From Mycolicibacter arupensis (GTDB lineage Bacteria > Actinomycetota > Actinomycetes > Mycobacteriales > Mycobacteriaceae): DNA of 41,597 nucleotides. The DNA lies in assembly GCF_002086515.1 (NCBI RefSeq), contig NZ_MVHH01000034.1, positions 1-41,597 of the forward strand. The letters run 5' to 3'. This document shows positions 21,027-29,571 of the stretch, in pieces; the first letter of the stretch is position 1; each line of letters opens with the position of its first letter. The notes under the pieces are model-generated. The model was not told the DNA's origin and ran no database searches. It saw only the letters and a program-made list of their open reading frames with translations. The translations under genes were made by a program, and so were the position numbers.

Positions 21027-22157
21027 ATGCAGTGGCGTCTGCGTGCTCTGAGGCGCCCCGCCCTCGGTGCCGCGGCGGGCCTTGTGGCCGGTATCACAAC
21101 TCTGAGCTGTGTTTTGGTCGGAAATGTGCACGCTGACCCCGCGGATGACGCGCTGGCGAAGCTCAGCGAGTTGTCCCGGCAGGCCGAGCAGACCACCGAA
21201 GCCATGCACACCGCGCAGCTCAACCTTGAGGAGAAGCTCGCCGCCCAGCAGGCCGCGGACAACGCCCACGCCGCCGACCAGGCGGCACTGGACACGGCCC
21301 GGGAACAGCTGACCACCTATCGTGCGGCCGTCAACCGATTCGCCGCCACCACCTATATGGGTGGCCGGGTCGGCGGTGCCGACGCCATCTTGACCGCCGA
21401 GTCGCCGCAACAGCTGATCGACAAGCTGGGCGTGCAACGCGTGGTCGCCGGCGACATGTCGGTGCAGCTGGACCGCTTCCGCGTCGCCAACGAGCAGGCC
21501 GACCAGGCCGAGCAGGCCTCCGCGAAGTCTGCTGATGACGCCCGCACGGCCGCAGAGCAGGCTGCCGCGGTGCGCGCCGAACTGCAGGCGCGCCAGAGCC
21601 GGCTGCAGTTGCAGATTTCGGTGGTCAAGTCCCAGTACTACGCGCTCACCCCCGAGCAGCGCACCGCGATGGCCGGACCGGAAGCCGCACCCGCGCCCGA
21701 AGCGGAGCCGGGAGCCCCTGCCCCCGAGGGCGCGCCGCCGGCGCCCGGATTCCCCGGTTTCCCGATGCCATGGGCTGCTGCGCCCTCGCCGATGGATGCA
21801 GGGGGCGGCGGAGCCGCCGCGACCGCTGTTCAGGCGGCCCTGACCCAGGTCGGCACCCCGTATGTCTGGGGCGGTGCCGCGCCGGGTGGCTTTGACTGCT
21901 CCGGATTGGTGATGTGGGCGTTCCACCAGGCCGGGATCAACCTGCCGCACTCCAGCCAGGCGCAGGCAAACGGTGGGCAAGCGGTGTCGCTGTCGGATCT
22001 GCAGCCCGGTGACGTGCTGACCTTCTACTCGGACGCCTCCCATTCCGGCATCTACGTCGGCGACGGCATGATGATCCACTCGTCCACCTACGGTCAGCCG
22101 GTCCGGGTGGTGCCGATGAACTCGTCCGGCCCGATCCACAACGCCCGCCGTTACTGA
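21027..22157 (+). CDS. NlpC/P60 peptidoglycan endopeptidase with coiled-coil (Rv2190c homologue)
   Basis: ATG 21027 (MQWRLRALRRP) with GGAG 9 nt upstream gives 376 residues; TTG 21012, preceded by AAGGA at 7 nt, is an equal alternative that adds five residues. A signal peptide ends near VHA-DPADD. Residues about 32-210 are Ala/Gln/Glu heptad-rich, a coiled coil like those of RipA-type hydrolases. A Pro/Ala linker (about 211-265) leads to the NlpC/P60 domain: GGFDCSGLVMWAF (catalytic Cys), HSGIYVGDG (His) and MIHSSTYG. Predicted to cut D-Glu-mDAP type stem-peptide bonds outside the membrane. The coiled coil may hold the active site in check. Confidence 0.92.
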   Translation: MQWRLRALRRPALGAAAGLVAGITTLSCVLVGNVHADPADDALAKLSELSRQAEQTTEAMHTAQLNLEEKLAAQQAADNAHAADQAALDTAREQLTTYRAAVNRFAATTYMGGRVGGADAILTAESPQQLIDKLGVQRVVAGDMSVQLDRFRVANEQADQAEQASAKSADDARTAAEQAAAVRAELQARQSRLQLQISVVKSQYYALTPEQRTAMAGPEAAPAPEAEPGAPAPEGAPPAPGFPGFPMPWAAAPSPMDAGGGGAAATAVQAALTQVGTPYVWGGAAPGGFDCSGLVMWAFHQAGINLPHSSQAQANGGQAVSLSDLQPGDVLTFYSDASHSGIYVGDGMMIHSSTYGQPVRVVPMNSSGPIHNARRY

Positions 22158-22263
22158 GCGCCGACGGGCCCGCCGCCTGCTGGCGGCGCTGCTGGCGGTC
22201 CAGCTGATCAGCGCCGCGGCGCTGCTGGTCACGTCTGCCCGTCACATCGCGGCGCCGCTGATC

Positions 22264-22980
22264 GTGGGGGACGGCCGCACCGTAGTCCTGGAGAATCTCG
22301 GTGGCCGTTCCGGCGAGGAGTTGCTGTCGCGCGTGGCAGCCGAGATCGGATCGGCGGTCGAAGCGGTCGAAGCGTTCTGGGGCACCGATTGGACCCACCG
22401 CATTGAGGTCACGGCCACCGGCACCGATCGACAGTTCGTTGAGCTCACCGGCGATGACACCGCCGATGTGGCTCAATGGTCTGATGTCGCCGCGGTCGCG
22501 GTCGCTGACCGGGTGGATCCGGAGCGCCGCACCGCTGATGGTCAGCGGATCGTCCTGGCGCCCGGTGCCGAGGCCATGACCACCCCTGCGCTGCGCATCG
22601 TGTTGACCCACGAGCTTTTTCACTACGCCGCCCGAACCGACACGGCGCTCGACGCACCGCGCTGGCTCACCGAAGGTGTGGCCGACTTCGTCGCGCGGCC
22701 CGCCCCGAACCGGCTGGGCGCCCTGCCGGGACCTGTGGTGCTTCCCTCGGATGCCGACTTGGATGCTCCCGGACTCCGCCGCGTGCAGGCCTACGACCGC
22801 GCGTGGCAGTTCGCCGTGTTCGTGGCCGACCGATTCGGGAGCGCCAAACTTCGGGAGCTCTACCTGTCCGCCTGCGGTCCGGCTCATGTCGCTCCGGCGG
22901 TGGCCGTGCCGCTGGTGCTTGGCGTCGACCTGCCCACGTTGCTCGCCGCGTGGGGCGCTTGGCTAGCATCCCTGCAGTGA
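22264..22980 (+). CDS. Peptidase-MA-like (HExxH) protein; frame lacks a normal start before its signal segment
   Basis: From the first canonical start, GTG 22264, the protein has 238 residues. It carries HELFHYA (HExxH) followed by WLTEGVADF, so the third zinc ligand would be the Glu of TEG: the gluzincin pattern of peptidase-MA-like proteins (Rv2189c homologue). The frame is open back to 22120 and encodes ERRRARRLLAALLAV and a further hydrophobic stretch, a clear signal or anchor segment, but no ATG, GTG or TTG occurs there. GTT 22150, overlapping the NlpC stop region, is where a GTG would be expected. Probably an exported or membrane-bound peptidase. Overlaps pimB by 4 bp. Confidence 0.75.
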   Translation: MGDGRTVVLENLGGRSGEELLSRVAAEIGSAVEAVEAFWGTDWTHRIEVTATGTDRQFVELTGDDTADVAQWSDVAAVAVADRVDPERRTADGQRIVLAPGAEAMTTPALRIVLTHELFHYAARTDTALDAPRWLTEGVADFVARPAPNRLGALPGPVVLPSDADLDAPGLRRVQAYDRAWQFAVFVADRFGSAKLRELYLSACGPAHVAPAVAVPLVLGVDLPTLLAAWGAWLASLQ

Positions 22981-24119
22981 GCCGGGTCCTGCTGGTAACC
23001 AACGATTTTCCGCCGCGTCCCGGCGGCATCCAGTGCTACCTGGAAGAGCTGGTGCGCCGCATCGCCGGATCCGGGCGCCACGAGGTCACGGTGTACGCCC
23101 CGCAGTGGAAGGGGGCAGACGCCTTCGATGACGCCGCGAAGTCCTCCGGCTATCAGGTGGTGCGGCACCCCGGCACGCTGATGTTGCCCGGTCCCGCGGT
23201 GGACTCGCGGATGCGCAGGCTCATCGCCGAGCATGACGCCCAGACGGTCTGGTTCGGTGCGGCCGCCCCGCTGGCGCTGTTGGCGCAGCGCGCGCGCACC
23301 GCGGGCGCCACCCGGGTGCTCGCCAGCACGCACGGCCATGAGGTGGGCTGGTCGATGCTGCCGGGAGCCCGTTCGGTGCTGCGCCGCATCGGCGAGTCCT
23401 GCGACACCGTCACTTTCGTCAGCCACTACACCCGCGGCCGGTTCGCCGCGGCCTTCGGGCCCAACGCCGCGCTGGAGCATCTGCCGCCGGGGGTGGACAC
23501 CGACCGCTTCCGGCCCGACCCCGGTGCCCGCGCCGAACTACGGGCCCGGCATGGGCTCGGCGAGCGTCCCACCGTGGTGTGTGTATCGCGGCTGGTGCCC
23601 CGCAAAGGCCAGGACATGCTGATCCGGGCGCTGCCGGCCATCCGGCAACGTGTCGATGGGGCGGCGTTGGTGATCGTGGGAGGCGGACCCTACGCCGAGA
23701 GACTGCACCAGCTGGCCCAGGAATGCGGGGTGACCGAAGCGGTGACCTTCACCGGCGGTGTTCCGGCCGCCGAGCTGCCGGCCTACTACCAGCTTGGCGA
23801 CGTCTTCGCGATGCCGTGCCGCACCCGAGGCGCGGGGCTGGACGTGGAGGGTCTGGGCATCGTGTTCCTGGAGGCGTCGGCCGCCGGGGTACCGGTGGTC
23901 GCCGGCGACTCGGGCGGGGCACCGGAGACGGTGCTGCATGATCAGACCGGGCTGGTGGTCGACGGTCGCGCCGTAGACCAGATCGCTGACGCCGTCGCGG
24001 GCCTGCTCGCCGACCCCGACCGTGCCGCCGCAATGGGTGCCGCGGGGCGGGAATGGGCGATCGGGCACTGGCGCTGGGACACGCTGGCCGCCCGCATGGC
24101 TGACCTGCTGCAGGCCTGA
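22977..24119 (+). CDS. pimB: GDP-mannose-dependent alpha-(1-6)-phosphatidylinositol monomannoside mannosyltransferase (PimB')
   Basis: GTG 22977 overlaps the preceding stop in GTGA; 380 residues. GT-B glycosyltransferase, GT4 family: N-terminal VTNDFPPRPGGIQCYLEELV (acceptor side), middle STHGHEVGWSMLPG, then VSRLVPRKGQDMLIRALP and the donor-site LGIVFLEASAAGVPVVAGDSGGAPETV. The close match to Rv2188c identifies it as PimB', which adds the second mannose to PIM1 to make PIM2 at the inner face of the plasma membrane. This fits the later mannosyltransferase genes in the window. Converges with fadD15. Confidence 0.93.
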   Translation: MSRVLLVTNDFPPRPGGIQCYLEELVRRIAGSGRHEVTVYAPQWKGADAFDDAAKSSGYQVVRHPGTLMLPGPAVDSRMRRLIAEHDAQTVWFGAAAPLALLAQRARTAGATRVLASTHGHEVGWSMLPGARSVLRRIGESCDTVTFVSHYTRGRFAAAFGPNAALEHLPPGVDTDRFRPDPGARAELRARHGLGERPTVVCVSRLVPRKGQDMLIRALPAIRQRVDGAALVIVGGGPYAERLHQLAQECGVTEAVTFTGGVPAAELPAYYQLGDVFAMPCRTRGAGLDVEGLGIVFLEASAAGVPVVAGDSGGAPETVLHDQTGLVVDGRAVDQIADAVAGLLADPDRAAAMGAAGREWAIGHWRWDTLAARMADLLQA

Positions 24120-24133
24120 ACCGCGGGGTTTAT

Positions 24134-24155
24134 GCGGCGCTTCGAGCTGCGCCGC
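24134..24155. terminator. Hairpin between pimB and fadD15
   Basis: GCGGCGC (24134-24140) pairs with GCGCCGC (24149-24155) around an 8-nt loop in the 44-bp convergent gap. There is no U tract, as is common for mycobacterial terminators. Confidence 0.45.
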
Positions 24156-24163
24156 CCCCGGGC

Positions 24164-25969
24164 CTATGCCCCCTTGCTGTAGATCGCCTCGATCGCATCG
24201 GCGAACTTCTCGGCCACCACGTTGCGCTTGACCTTCATCGTGGGGGTCAGCTCGCCGGTGGCCTCGGTGAAGTCGACCGGCAGGATCTGGAACTTTCGGA
24301 TCGACTCAGCATGCGAGACAGCAAGATTGGCGTGCTTGACCGCCGAATCCACCTCGGCGATCAGATCCGGGTCGGTCACCAGATCGGCCGGCGTGGCGGT
24401 GCTGGACTTGCCGTGGCGTTCCTTCCAGCCCTCGATGGCCTCGGGGTCGATGGTGATCAGCGCCCCGATGAACGGCTTGGCGTCGCCCACGACCATCGCC
24501 TGGCTGATCAACGGGTGAGACCGCAACTGGTCTTCGAGCACCGCAGGTGCGACGTTCTTGCCGCCGGCGGTGACGATGATCTCCTTCTTGCGCCCCGTGA
24601 TCTTCAGGTAGCCCTCGTCGTCGATGGCGGCCAGGTCGCCGGTGCGGAACCAGCCGTCGGTGAACGCCTCGGCGGTGGCCTGCTCGTTGCGCCAGTAGCC
24701 GTGGAACACCACGCCGCCGCGCACCAGCAACTCACCGTCTTCGGCGACACGCATGCTGTTGCCGGGTACCAGCGTGCCGACGGTCCCGACCTTCATCCCG
24801 CCGACGGGGTTGACGGTGATGGCGGCGGTGGTCTCGGTCAGTCCGTAGCCCTCATAGATCGACAGGCCGACACCGCGGTAGAAGTGGCCCAGCCGTTCAC
24901 CCAGCGGCGCTCCGCCGGAGACCGAGGCGCGGCAGTTGCCGCCCAGCGCCGTACGCAGCTTGTGGTACACCAACTTGTCGAACACAGCGTGCTTGGCGCG
25001 CAGCAGCAGGCCCGGGCCGCCGCGATCTTGGGCCTCGCTCCAGTCCACGGCGGTCTGGGCGGCGATCTCGAAGATGCGGCCCTTGCCGTCGTTGGCGGCA
25101 TTCTGCGCGGCGGTGTTGTAGACCTTCTCGAACACGCGCGGCACCGACACCACCACGGTGGGCTTGAACACCGAGAACATCGGCACCAGGTTCTTGATGT
25201 CGCTGGTGAATCCCACGGTCACCTTGTTGGCGAAGCCCGCGATGCTCAGGGCGCGCGCCAAGACGTGCGCCAACGGCAGGAACACCAGCAGGCGCTGGCC
25301 GGAGGTCATCAGCGTGGGCAGCGCCGCCTGCGTGCCGCGAACCTCGTGGAGCAGGTTGGAGTGGGTGAGCTGGCAGCCCTTGGGACGGCCGGTGGTACCC
25401 GAGGTGTAGATCAGCGTCGCCGGGTCGGTGCAGCGCAGCGCTGCAAGGCGGGCGGTGACCTCCGCGGGGTCGTGGCCGGCACCGGCCTCCGCGAGCTCGT
25501 CGAGGGCCGGGGTGTCCGAACCGTCGATGGTCAGCACCCGCCGCAGTGCCGGCAGGTCTCCGGCGAGTTCGTTGACGATCTGAGCGTGGGCGTCGGTCTC
25601 TGCGAACGCCAGCACCGCGCTCGAGTCCTGCATCACCCATCGAACCTGCTCGGCCGAGGAGGTCTCGTAGATCGGCACGGTCACCGCACCGATGGACAAG
25701 ATGGCGTAGTCCAAGATGGCCCACTCGTAGCGTGTCGCCGAGAAGATGACCACCCGGTCGCCGGCCTCCACGCCCAGGCCGATCAGTCCCAGTGCGGCCG
25801 AGCGGATCTGTGCGGCGGCGGTGGCGCAGGTGACGTCGGTCCATGCCCCGTCGATGAGCCGCTGATAGATGACGAAGTCGGGACTGTTGCGTTCGTGTTC
25901 GAAGACGACCGCGGCGACGTTGTCGTGCTCCTCGACGGTGAACGACGCGGGAACACTGAACTCACGCAT
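24164..25969 (-). CDS. fadD15: Long-chain fatty-acid--CoA ligase FadD15
   Basis: ATG 25969 ([22 protein letters not shown]) has GAGAGGT upstream; 601 residues, as in FadD15 (Rv2187). ANL-superfamily motifs: [11 protein letters not shown] (P-loop, near residue 190), [12 protein letters not shown], the WFRTGDLA hinge region, and [14 protein letters not shown]. The C-terminal lysine region [11 protein letters not shown] supplies the adenylation lysine. Reaction: fatty acid + CoA + ATP to acyl-CoA. The 150-bp gap to the divergent SRPBCC gene holds both promoters. Neighbouring acyltransferase and PIM genes suggest, but do not prove, a supply of acyl-CoA to envelope lipids. Confidence 0.94.
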   Translation of the reverse strand: MREFSVPASFTVEEHDNVAAVVFEHERNSPDFVIYQRLIDGAWTDVTCATAAAQIRSAALGLIGLGVEAGDRVVIFSATRYEWAILDYAILSIGAVTVPIYETSSAEQVRWVMQDSSAVLAFAETDAHAQIVNELAGDLPALRRVLTIDGSDTPALDELAEAGAGHDPAEVTARLAALRCTDPATLIYTSGTTGRPKGCQLTHSNLLHEVRGTQAALPTLMTSGQRLLVFLPLAHVLARALSIAGFANKVTVGFTSDIKNLVPMFSVFKPTVVVSVPRVFEKVYNTAAQNAANDGKGRIFEIAAQTAVDWSEAQDRGGPGLLLRAKHAVFDKLVYHKLRTALGGNCRASVSGGAPLGERLGHFYRGVGLSIYEGYGLTETTAAITVNPVGGMKVGTVGTLVPGNSMRVAEDGELLVRGGVVFHGYWRNEQATAEAFTDGWFRTGDLAAIDDEGYLKITGRKKEIIVTAGGKNVAPAVLEDQLRSHPLISQAMVVGDAKPFIGALITIDPEAIEGWKERHGKSSTATPADLVTDPDLIAEVDSAVKHANLAVSHAESIRKFQILPVDFTEATGELTPTMKVKRNVVAEKFADAIEAIYSKGA

Positions 25970-26119
25970 TGCGATGACCTCTCTTGCCAGCCTGGGTGTC
26001 GATCCGCACAGCCTAGTCGGCTCCTGGGGACGACCGTGACGAGGTTCACTCTCCGCGGCCCCGGCGAATCCGCCGACGGACCCCCAGCGCCGGAAAAGTG
26101 TTCGATACGCTTGCGGGCC

Positions 26120-26515
26120 ATGAACAGTATCCAGGTCGCCGACGAGACGTTCGTCGCCGCTTCCGGCGAGCAGGTGGGCACGGCTGTCGCGGATCGGTCC
26201 AATTGGCAGCGGTGGTGGCCCGACCTGCAGCTCGAGGTGGTCGAAGACCGTGCCGACAAGGGCATTCGGTGGACCGTGGGTGGGCCGCTGACCGGCACTA
26301 TGGAGATCTGGCTGGAGCCGATGCTCGACGGTGTGCTGCTTCACTACTTTCTGCATGCCGAACCCACCGGCGTGACCGGTCGGCAACTGGCGCGGCTGAA
26401 CCTGGCCAAGCTCAACCACCGTCGACGGGTGGCGGGCAAGCGGATGGCCTTCGAGGTCAAGCACCGCCTGGAGCGATCCCGGCCGGTGGGGGTCGCGCCG
26501 GTCGCCGTGAGTTGA
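26120..26515 (+). CDS. SRPBCC-like lipid-binding protein 1 (Rv2186c homologue)
   Basis: ATG 26120 ([15 protein letters not shown]) gives 131 residues. The order, opening with ETFVAAS, then [24 protein letters not shown] and a long C-terminal helix rich in Arg/Lys ([21 protein letters not shown]), is that of the START/polyketide-cyclase-like SRPBCC fold, a helix-grip pocket for hydrophobic ligands. No signal peptide, so cytosolic. It leads a same-strand run with a second SRPBCC gene 80 bp downstream. Ligand unknown. Confidence 0.8.
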   Translation: MNSIQVADETFVAASGEQVGTAVADRSNWQRWWPDLQLEVVEDRADKGIRWTVGGPLTGTMEIWLEPMLDGVLLHYFLHAEPTGVTGRQLARLNLAKLNHRRRVAGKRMAFEVKHRLERSRPVGVAPVAVS

Positions 26516-26595
26516 CCCGCCCGGGCCCCAGGCGGCGAGGTAGCGTCTGTGCCGAGGGCCGGTGGCAGGCGCGAGCGAGTTAGGGAAGTAACCAC

Positions 26596-27033
26596 GTGGC
26601 GGACAAGACAGCTCAGACGATCTTCATCGCGGCCGATCCGGACACGGTGATGAAGGTGATCGCCGACATCGGCGCCTACCCCGACTGGGTCTCGGAGTAC
26701 ACCGAGGCCGAGGTGCTTGAGACCGATGCCGACGGCTATCCGAAGGTGGCCCGGTTGGTGCTCGACGCCGCTGTGCTCAAGGACACCATGGTCCTGGACT
26801 ACGACTGGTCGGCCGATCGCCGATCGGTGCGCTGGTCCTTGGCGTCGAGCTCGCTGCTCAAGGCGCTGGACGGCGAATATCGCCTGACGCCGAAGGGATC
26901 TGGGACCGAAGTCGTCTACGAGTTGTCGGTGGACCTGATGATTCCGATGATCGGACTGCTCAAGCGCAAGGCGGAGCGTCGGCTGACCGACACCGCGCTC
27001 AAGGACCTGAAGAAGCGAGCAGAGGCTGAGTGA
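26596..27033 (+). CDS. SRPBCC (polyketide cyclase/dehydrase-like) protein 2 (Rv2185c homologue)
   Basis: 145 residues from GTG 26596, with AGGGAAGTAACCAC before it. Typical SRPBCC layout: [24 protein letters not shown] at the N-terminus, [15 protein letters not shown] and [18 protein letters not shown] strands, and a C-terminal amphipathic helix with [21 protein letters not shown]. Cytosolic, predicted to bind a lipid or isoprenoid. Its TGA overlaps the GTG of the ArsA-type gene (GTGA), so these two are translationally coupled. Confidence 0.87.
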   Translation: MADKTAQTIFIAADPDTVMKVIADIGAYPDWVSEYTEAEVLETDADGYPKVARLVLDAAVLKDTMVLDYDWSADRRSVRWSLASSSLLKALDGEYRLTPKGSGTEVVYELSVDLMIPMIGLLKRKAERRLTDTALKDLKKRAEAE

Positions 27034-28325
27034 GGCCGCCTGAACCAGCGTCGGCGACAGCGCTTCCCGTGGCTGCCATCAGTCTGTTCGTCGGCAAAGG
27101 CGGCGTGGGCAAGTCCACGTGCGCGGCGGCGACGGCAGTCGCGCAGGCCAGCGCCGGCGATCGGGTTCTGCTGATCTCCACCGACCAGGCTCACTCGGTG
27201 GGCGACGTGCTCGGTCTGCAGGTAGCGCCCAGCGCCGGCCGAGACCCCCTCCGGGTGGTCCTCGACGACGAATCCGCAGGCGGATCCCTGGATGTGCTGG
27301 CGCTGGACACGGTGGCATTGCTGGAGCGGCACTGGATCGACGTGGTTGAGGTGCTGGCCGGGCGTTTCCCGGAATCGGACCTGGGTAGCGTTGCCCCCGA
27401 AGAGCTTTCGGCGCTGCCCGGGGTGCAGGAAGTGCTGGGTCTGCATGAGGTGGGCGAACTGGCGGACAGCGGGCTGTGGGATCGGGTGCTGGTCGACTGT
27501 GCATCCACCGCCGATGCCATGCGGATGCTGACGCTGCCCGCGACGGTGGCGCTCTACGTCGAAAGGTCCTGGCCGCGGCACCGCCGGCTCAGTGGCGCCG
27601 AGGACCCCCGATCGAGCGCCCTGGTCGAGTTGGTCGAGCGGATCGCTTTTACTGCCGAAAGGCTTGCCGAACGGCTGACCGATGAGACGTCGGTGGCGGC
27701 CCACCTGGTGTTGACCGCAGAGCGTGTGGTGGCCGCCGAAGCCGTCCGAACCTTGGGGGCGTTGTCGCTGACGGGTGTGCGAGTGGCCGAGCTGATCGTC
27801 AATCAGATTTTGTTGCAGGACGATTCGTACGTCTACACCAATCTGCCGGCCCACCCGGCGTTCGACTGGTACGCCGAGCGGATCGGTGAGCAGCGCAGTG
27901 TCCTTGAGCAGATCGATCATGCCATCGGGGACGTGGCAATGGTGCTGGTCCCGCACCTGGCGGGTGAGCCCATCGGCCCCAAAGCCCTGGCCGATCTGCT
28001 GGCGAACAGTCGCCGACGTGACGGCACGGCGCCGCCGGCCCCGGTGCGGCCCGTGGTCGACCGGGAGTCCGGTTCCGGGCTGGGGGCCATCTACCGGCTC
28101 CGGCTAGAGTTAGCCCAGGTCGATTCCGGTGCGCTGAGCCTGGGGCGATCCGGAGACGATCTGATCATCGGTGCGGGTGGCACCAGACGTCGGGTGCGGT
28201 TGGCGTCGGTGCTGCGGCGGTGCACGGTCGTGGACGCAACGCTGCGTGGCAGCGAACTGACGGTGCGCTTCCAGCCGGATCCGCAACTGTGGCCGGCGAG
28301 TGGCGATGAGGAGGTGCGGCGTTGA
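27030..28325 (+). CDS. ArsA/GET3-type ATPase (Rv2184c homologue)
   Basis: 431 residues from GTG 27030. A deviant Walker A, GKGGVGKST (22-30), with the signature lysine at 23 marks the ArsA/MinD SIMIBI class; LISTDQAHSVGDVLG is switch 1-like and VDCASTADAMRMLTLP corresponds to the DTAPTGHTLR switch 2. One nucleotide-binding domain only, so it would act as a dimer. I see no Get3-type zinc CxxC and no arsenic-resistance neighbours. The coupled genes are an SRPBCC protein before it and a cysteine-motif protein after it. Role unknown; handling of a hydrophobic cargo is an inference from family and context. Confidence 0.87.
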   Translation: MRPPEPASATALPVAAISLFVGKGGVGKSTCAAATAVAQASAGDRVLLISTDQAHSVGDVLGLQVAPSAGRDPLRVVLDDESAGGSLDVLALDTVALLERHWIDVVEVLAGRFPESDLGSVAPEELSALPGVQEVLGLHEVGELADSGLWDRVLVDCASTADAMRMLTLPATVALYVERSWPRHRRLSGAEDPRSSALVELVERIAFTAERLAERLTDETSVAAHLVLTAERVVAAEAVRTLGALSLTGVRVAELIVNQILLQDDSYVYTNLPAHPAFDWYAERIGEQRSVLEQIDHAIGDVAMVLVPHLAGEPIGPKALADLLANSRRRDGTAPPAPVRPVVDRESGSGLGAIYRLRLELAQVDSGALSLGRSGDDLIIGAGGTRRRVRLASVLRRCTVVDATLRGSELTVRFQPDPQLWPASGDEEVRR

Positions 28326-28726
28326 CCGATGGCGCGCACCCCGACCTGGGTGAGCTCGGGCCCGAGTTGCGCAAGCTCGCCCAGGCGATCCTGGATCGCC
28401 TTGACCCGGCCGTGCGGGCCGCCGCGCTGCTGGCGGCCTCCGCCGACAGCCCGGGGAAGTGTCAACAGGTGTGGTGCCCGGTCTGCGCGTTGGCGGCGCT
28501 GGTGTCCGGCGAGGAGCACCCGCTGCTCACCATCGTCGCCGAGCACAGCGTCGCGCTCTACGAGGTGATTCGGGCGGTGGTCGGAGAGGCCGCCGACGCT
28601 GGCGGTGCGCCGCGCCCACCGGACTCCGGTCCGCCGGGTGGCGATGGCGAGGGCGAGCGGCCCGCGGCACGGCCCAGCTATCAGCACATTCCGGTGCGCG
28701 TCGAAGACGACAAGCACGAAAGCTGA
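28322..28726 (+). CDS. Small cysteine-motif protein coupled to the ArsA-type ATPase (Rv2183c homologue)
   Basis: TTG 28322 overlaps the ATPase stop (TTGA); 134 residues. The N-terminal half is helical (ELRKLAQAILDRLDPAVRAAALL) and leads to CQQVWCPVCALAALV, a three-cysteine C-x4-C-x2-C motif. The C-terminal half is Pro/Gly-rich and probably disordered. Together with the ATPase's lack of its own CxxC, this suggests a metal-binding partner subunit (inference). No known function. Confidence 0.78.
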   Translation: MTDGAHPDLGELGPELRKLAQAILDRLDPAVRAAALLAASADSPGKCQQVWCPVCALAALVSGEEHPLLTIVAEHSVALYEVIRAVVGEAADAGGAPRPPDSGPPGGDGEGERPAARPSYQHIPVRVEDDKHES

Positions 28727-28744
28727 GGAATTCCGCGGAATTCC
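28727..28744. repeat. 18-bp perfect palindrome after the ArsA-type operon
   Basis: GGAATTCCGCGGAATTCC starts at the base after the TGA of the upstream gene. It is a perfect dyad built from two GGAATTCC half-sites, each itself palindromic, around GC. It can form an 8-bp hairpin only with a tight loop, so it looks more like a protein site than a terminator. It is 92 bp before the acyltransferase ATG. Confidence 0.5.
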
Positions 28745-28836
28745 CGATGTGACGAATCACCGTGTGGCTCTTGCCACGCTCGGTCGGTAAAGTTGGCGCG
28801 AACACGGCCGCCGCGGCGGGGCAGGAGGGAGGGGCC

Positions 28837-29571
28837 ATGTGGTACTGGCTGGTCAAGTACGTATTCTTCGGGCCTCTGCTGGCCCTGATCGGGCGTCCCA
28901 AGGTCGAAGGCCTGGAGAACATCCCCGACGACGGTGCGGCGATTCTCGCCAGTAATCACCTGGCCGTCATGGACAGCTTCTACCTGCCCCTGGTGGTCCG
29001 TCGCCGGATCACGTTCCTGGCCAAGTCGGAATACTTCACCGGCACCGGGATCAAGGGCTGGCTCACTCGGTCGTTCTACACCGCGGTGGGACAGGTGCCC
29101 ATCGACCGCAACAACGCCGACGCGGCCCAGGCGGCCCTGACCACCGCCCAGCGGATTCTGGCGCAGGGCAAGCTCCTCGGCATCTACCCGGAGGGCACTC
29201 GCTCGCCCGACGGCCGGCTGTACAAGGGCAAGACCGGATTGGCGCGCCTCGCGCTGCACACCGGAGTCCCGGTGATCCCGGTCGTGATGATCGGCACCGA
29301 CGTGGTCAACCCGCCGGGAACCAAGATGCTGCGGTTCGGTCGTGTCACGGTCCGATTCGGCGAGCCGATGGACTTCTCGCGTTTCGAGGGTATGGCCGAG
29401 AACCGTTTCATCGAGCGTGCCGTCACCGACGAGGTGATCTACGAGCTGATGCGGCTGTCGGGTCAGGAATACGTCGACATCTATGCGGCCAGCATCAAAA
29501 ACGGTGCCCCCCAGCAGGACGGAGCTTCGGGTCAGCCGGTCGCCCGGTTTCCGGAGACGGCAGCGGGCTGA
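28837..29571 (+). CDS. 1-acylglycerol-3-phosphate acyltransferase-family protein (Rv2182c homologue)
   Basis: ATG 28837 ([19 protein letters not shown]) follows GGAGGGAGGGGCC; 244 residues. PlsC-type acyltransferase motifs in order: NHLAVMDS (Hx4D, motif I), GQVPIDRN (motif II), [18 protein letters not shown] (motif III, EGTR) and [10 protein letters not shown] (motif IV). Hydrophobic N-terminus suggests membrane association. Predicted to acylate lysophosphatidate or a related polar-lipid acceptor. Its last 40 bp overlap the 3' end of the convergent mannosyltransferase. Confidence 0.9.
   Translation: MWYWLVKYVFFGPLLALIGRPKVEGLENIPDDGAAILASNHLAVMDSFYLPLVVRRRITFLAKSEYFTGTGIKGWLTRSFYTAVGQVPIDRNNADAAQAALTTAQRILAQGKLLGIYPEGTRSPDGRLYKGKTGLARLALHTGVPVIPVVMIGTDVVNPPGTKMLRFGRVTVRFGEPMDFSRFEGMAENRFIERAVTDEVIYELMRLSGQEYVDIYAASIKNGAPQQDGASGQPVARFPETAAG

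Noticed and set aside
24311..26515. Continuous 734-codon plus-strand frame opposite fadD15 that joins the first SRPBCC gene
   Set aside because: Only the last 131 codons, from ATG 26120, resemble a protein family; the rest is antisense to the well-matched fadD15.
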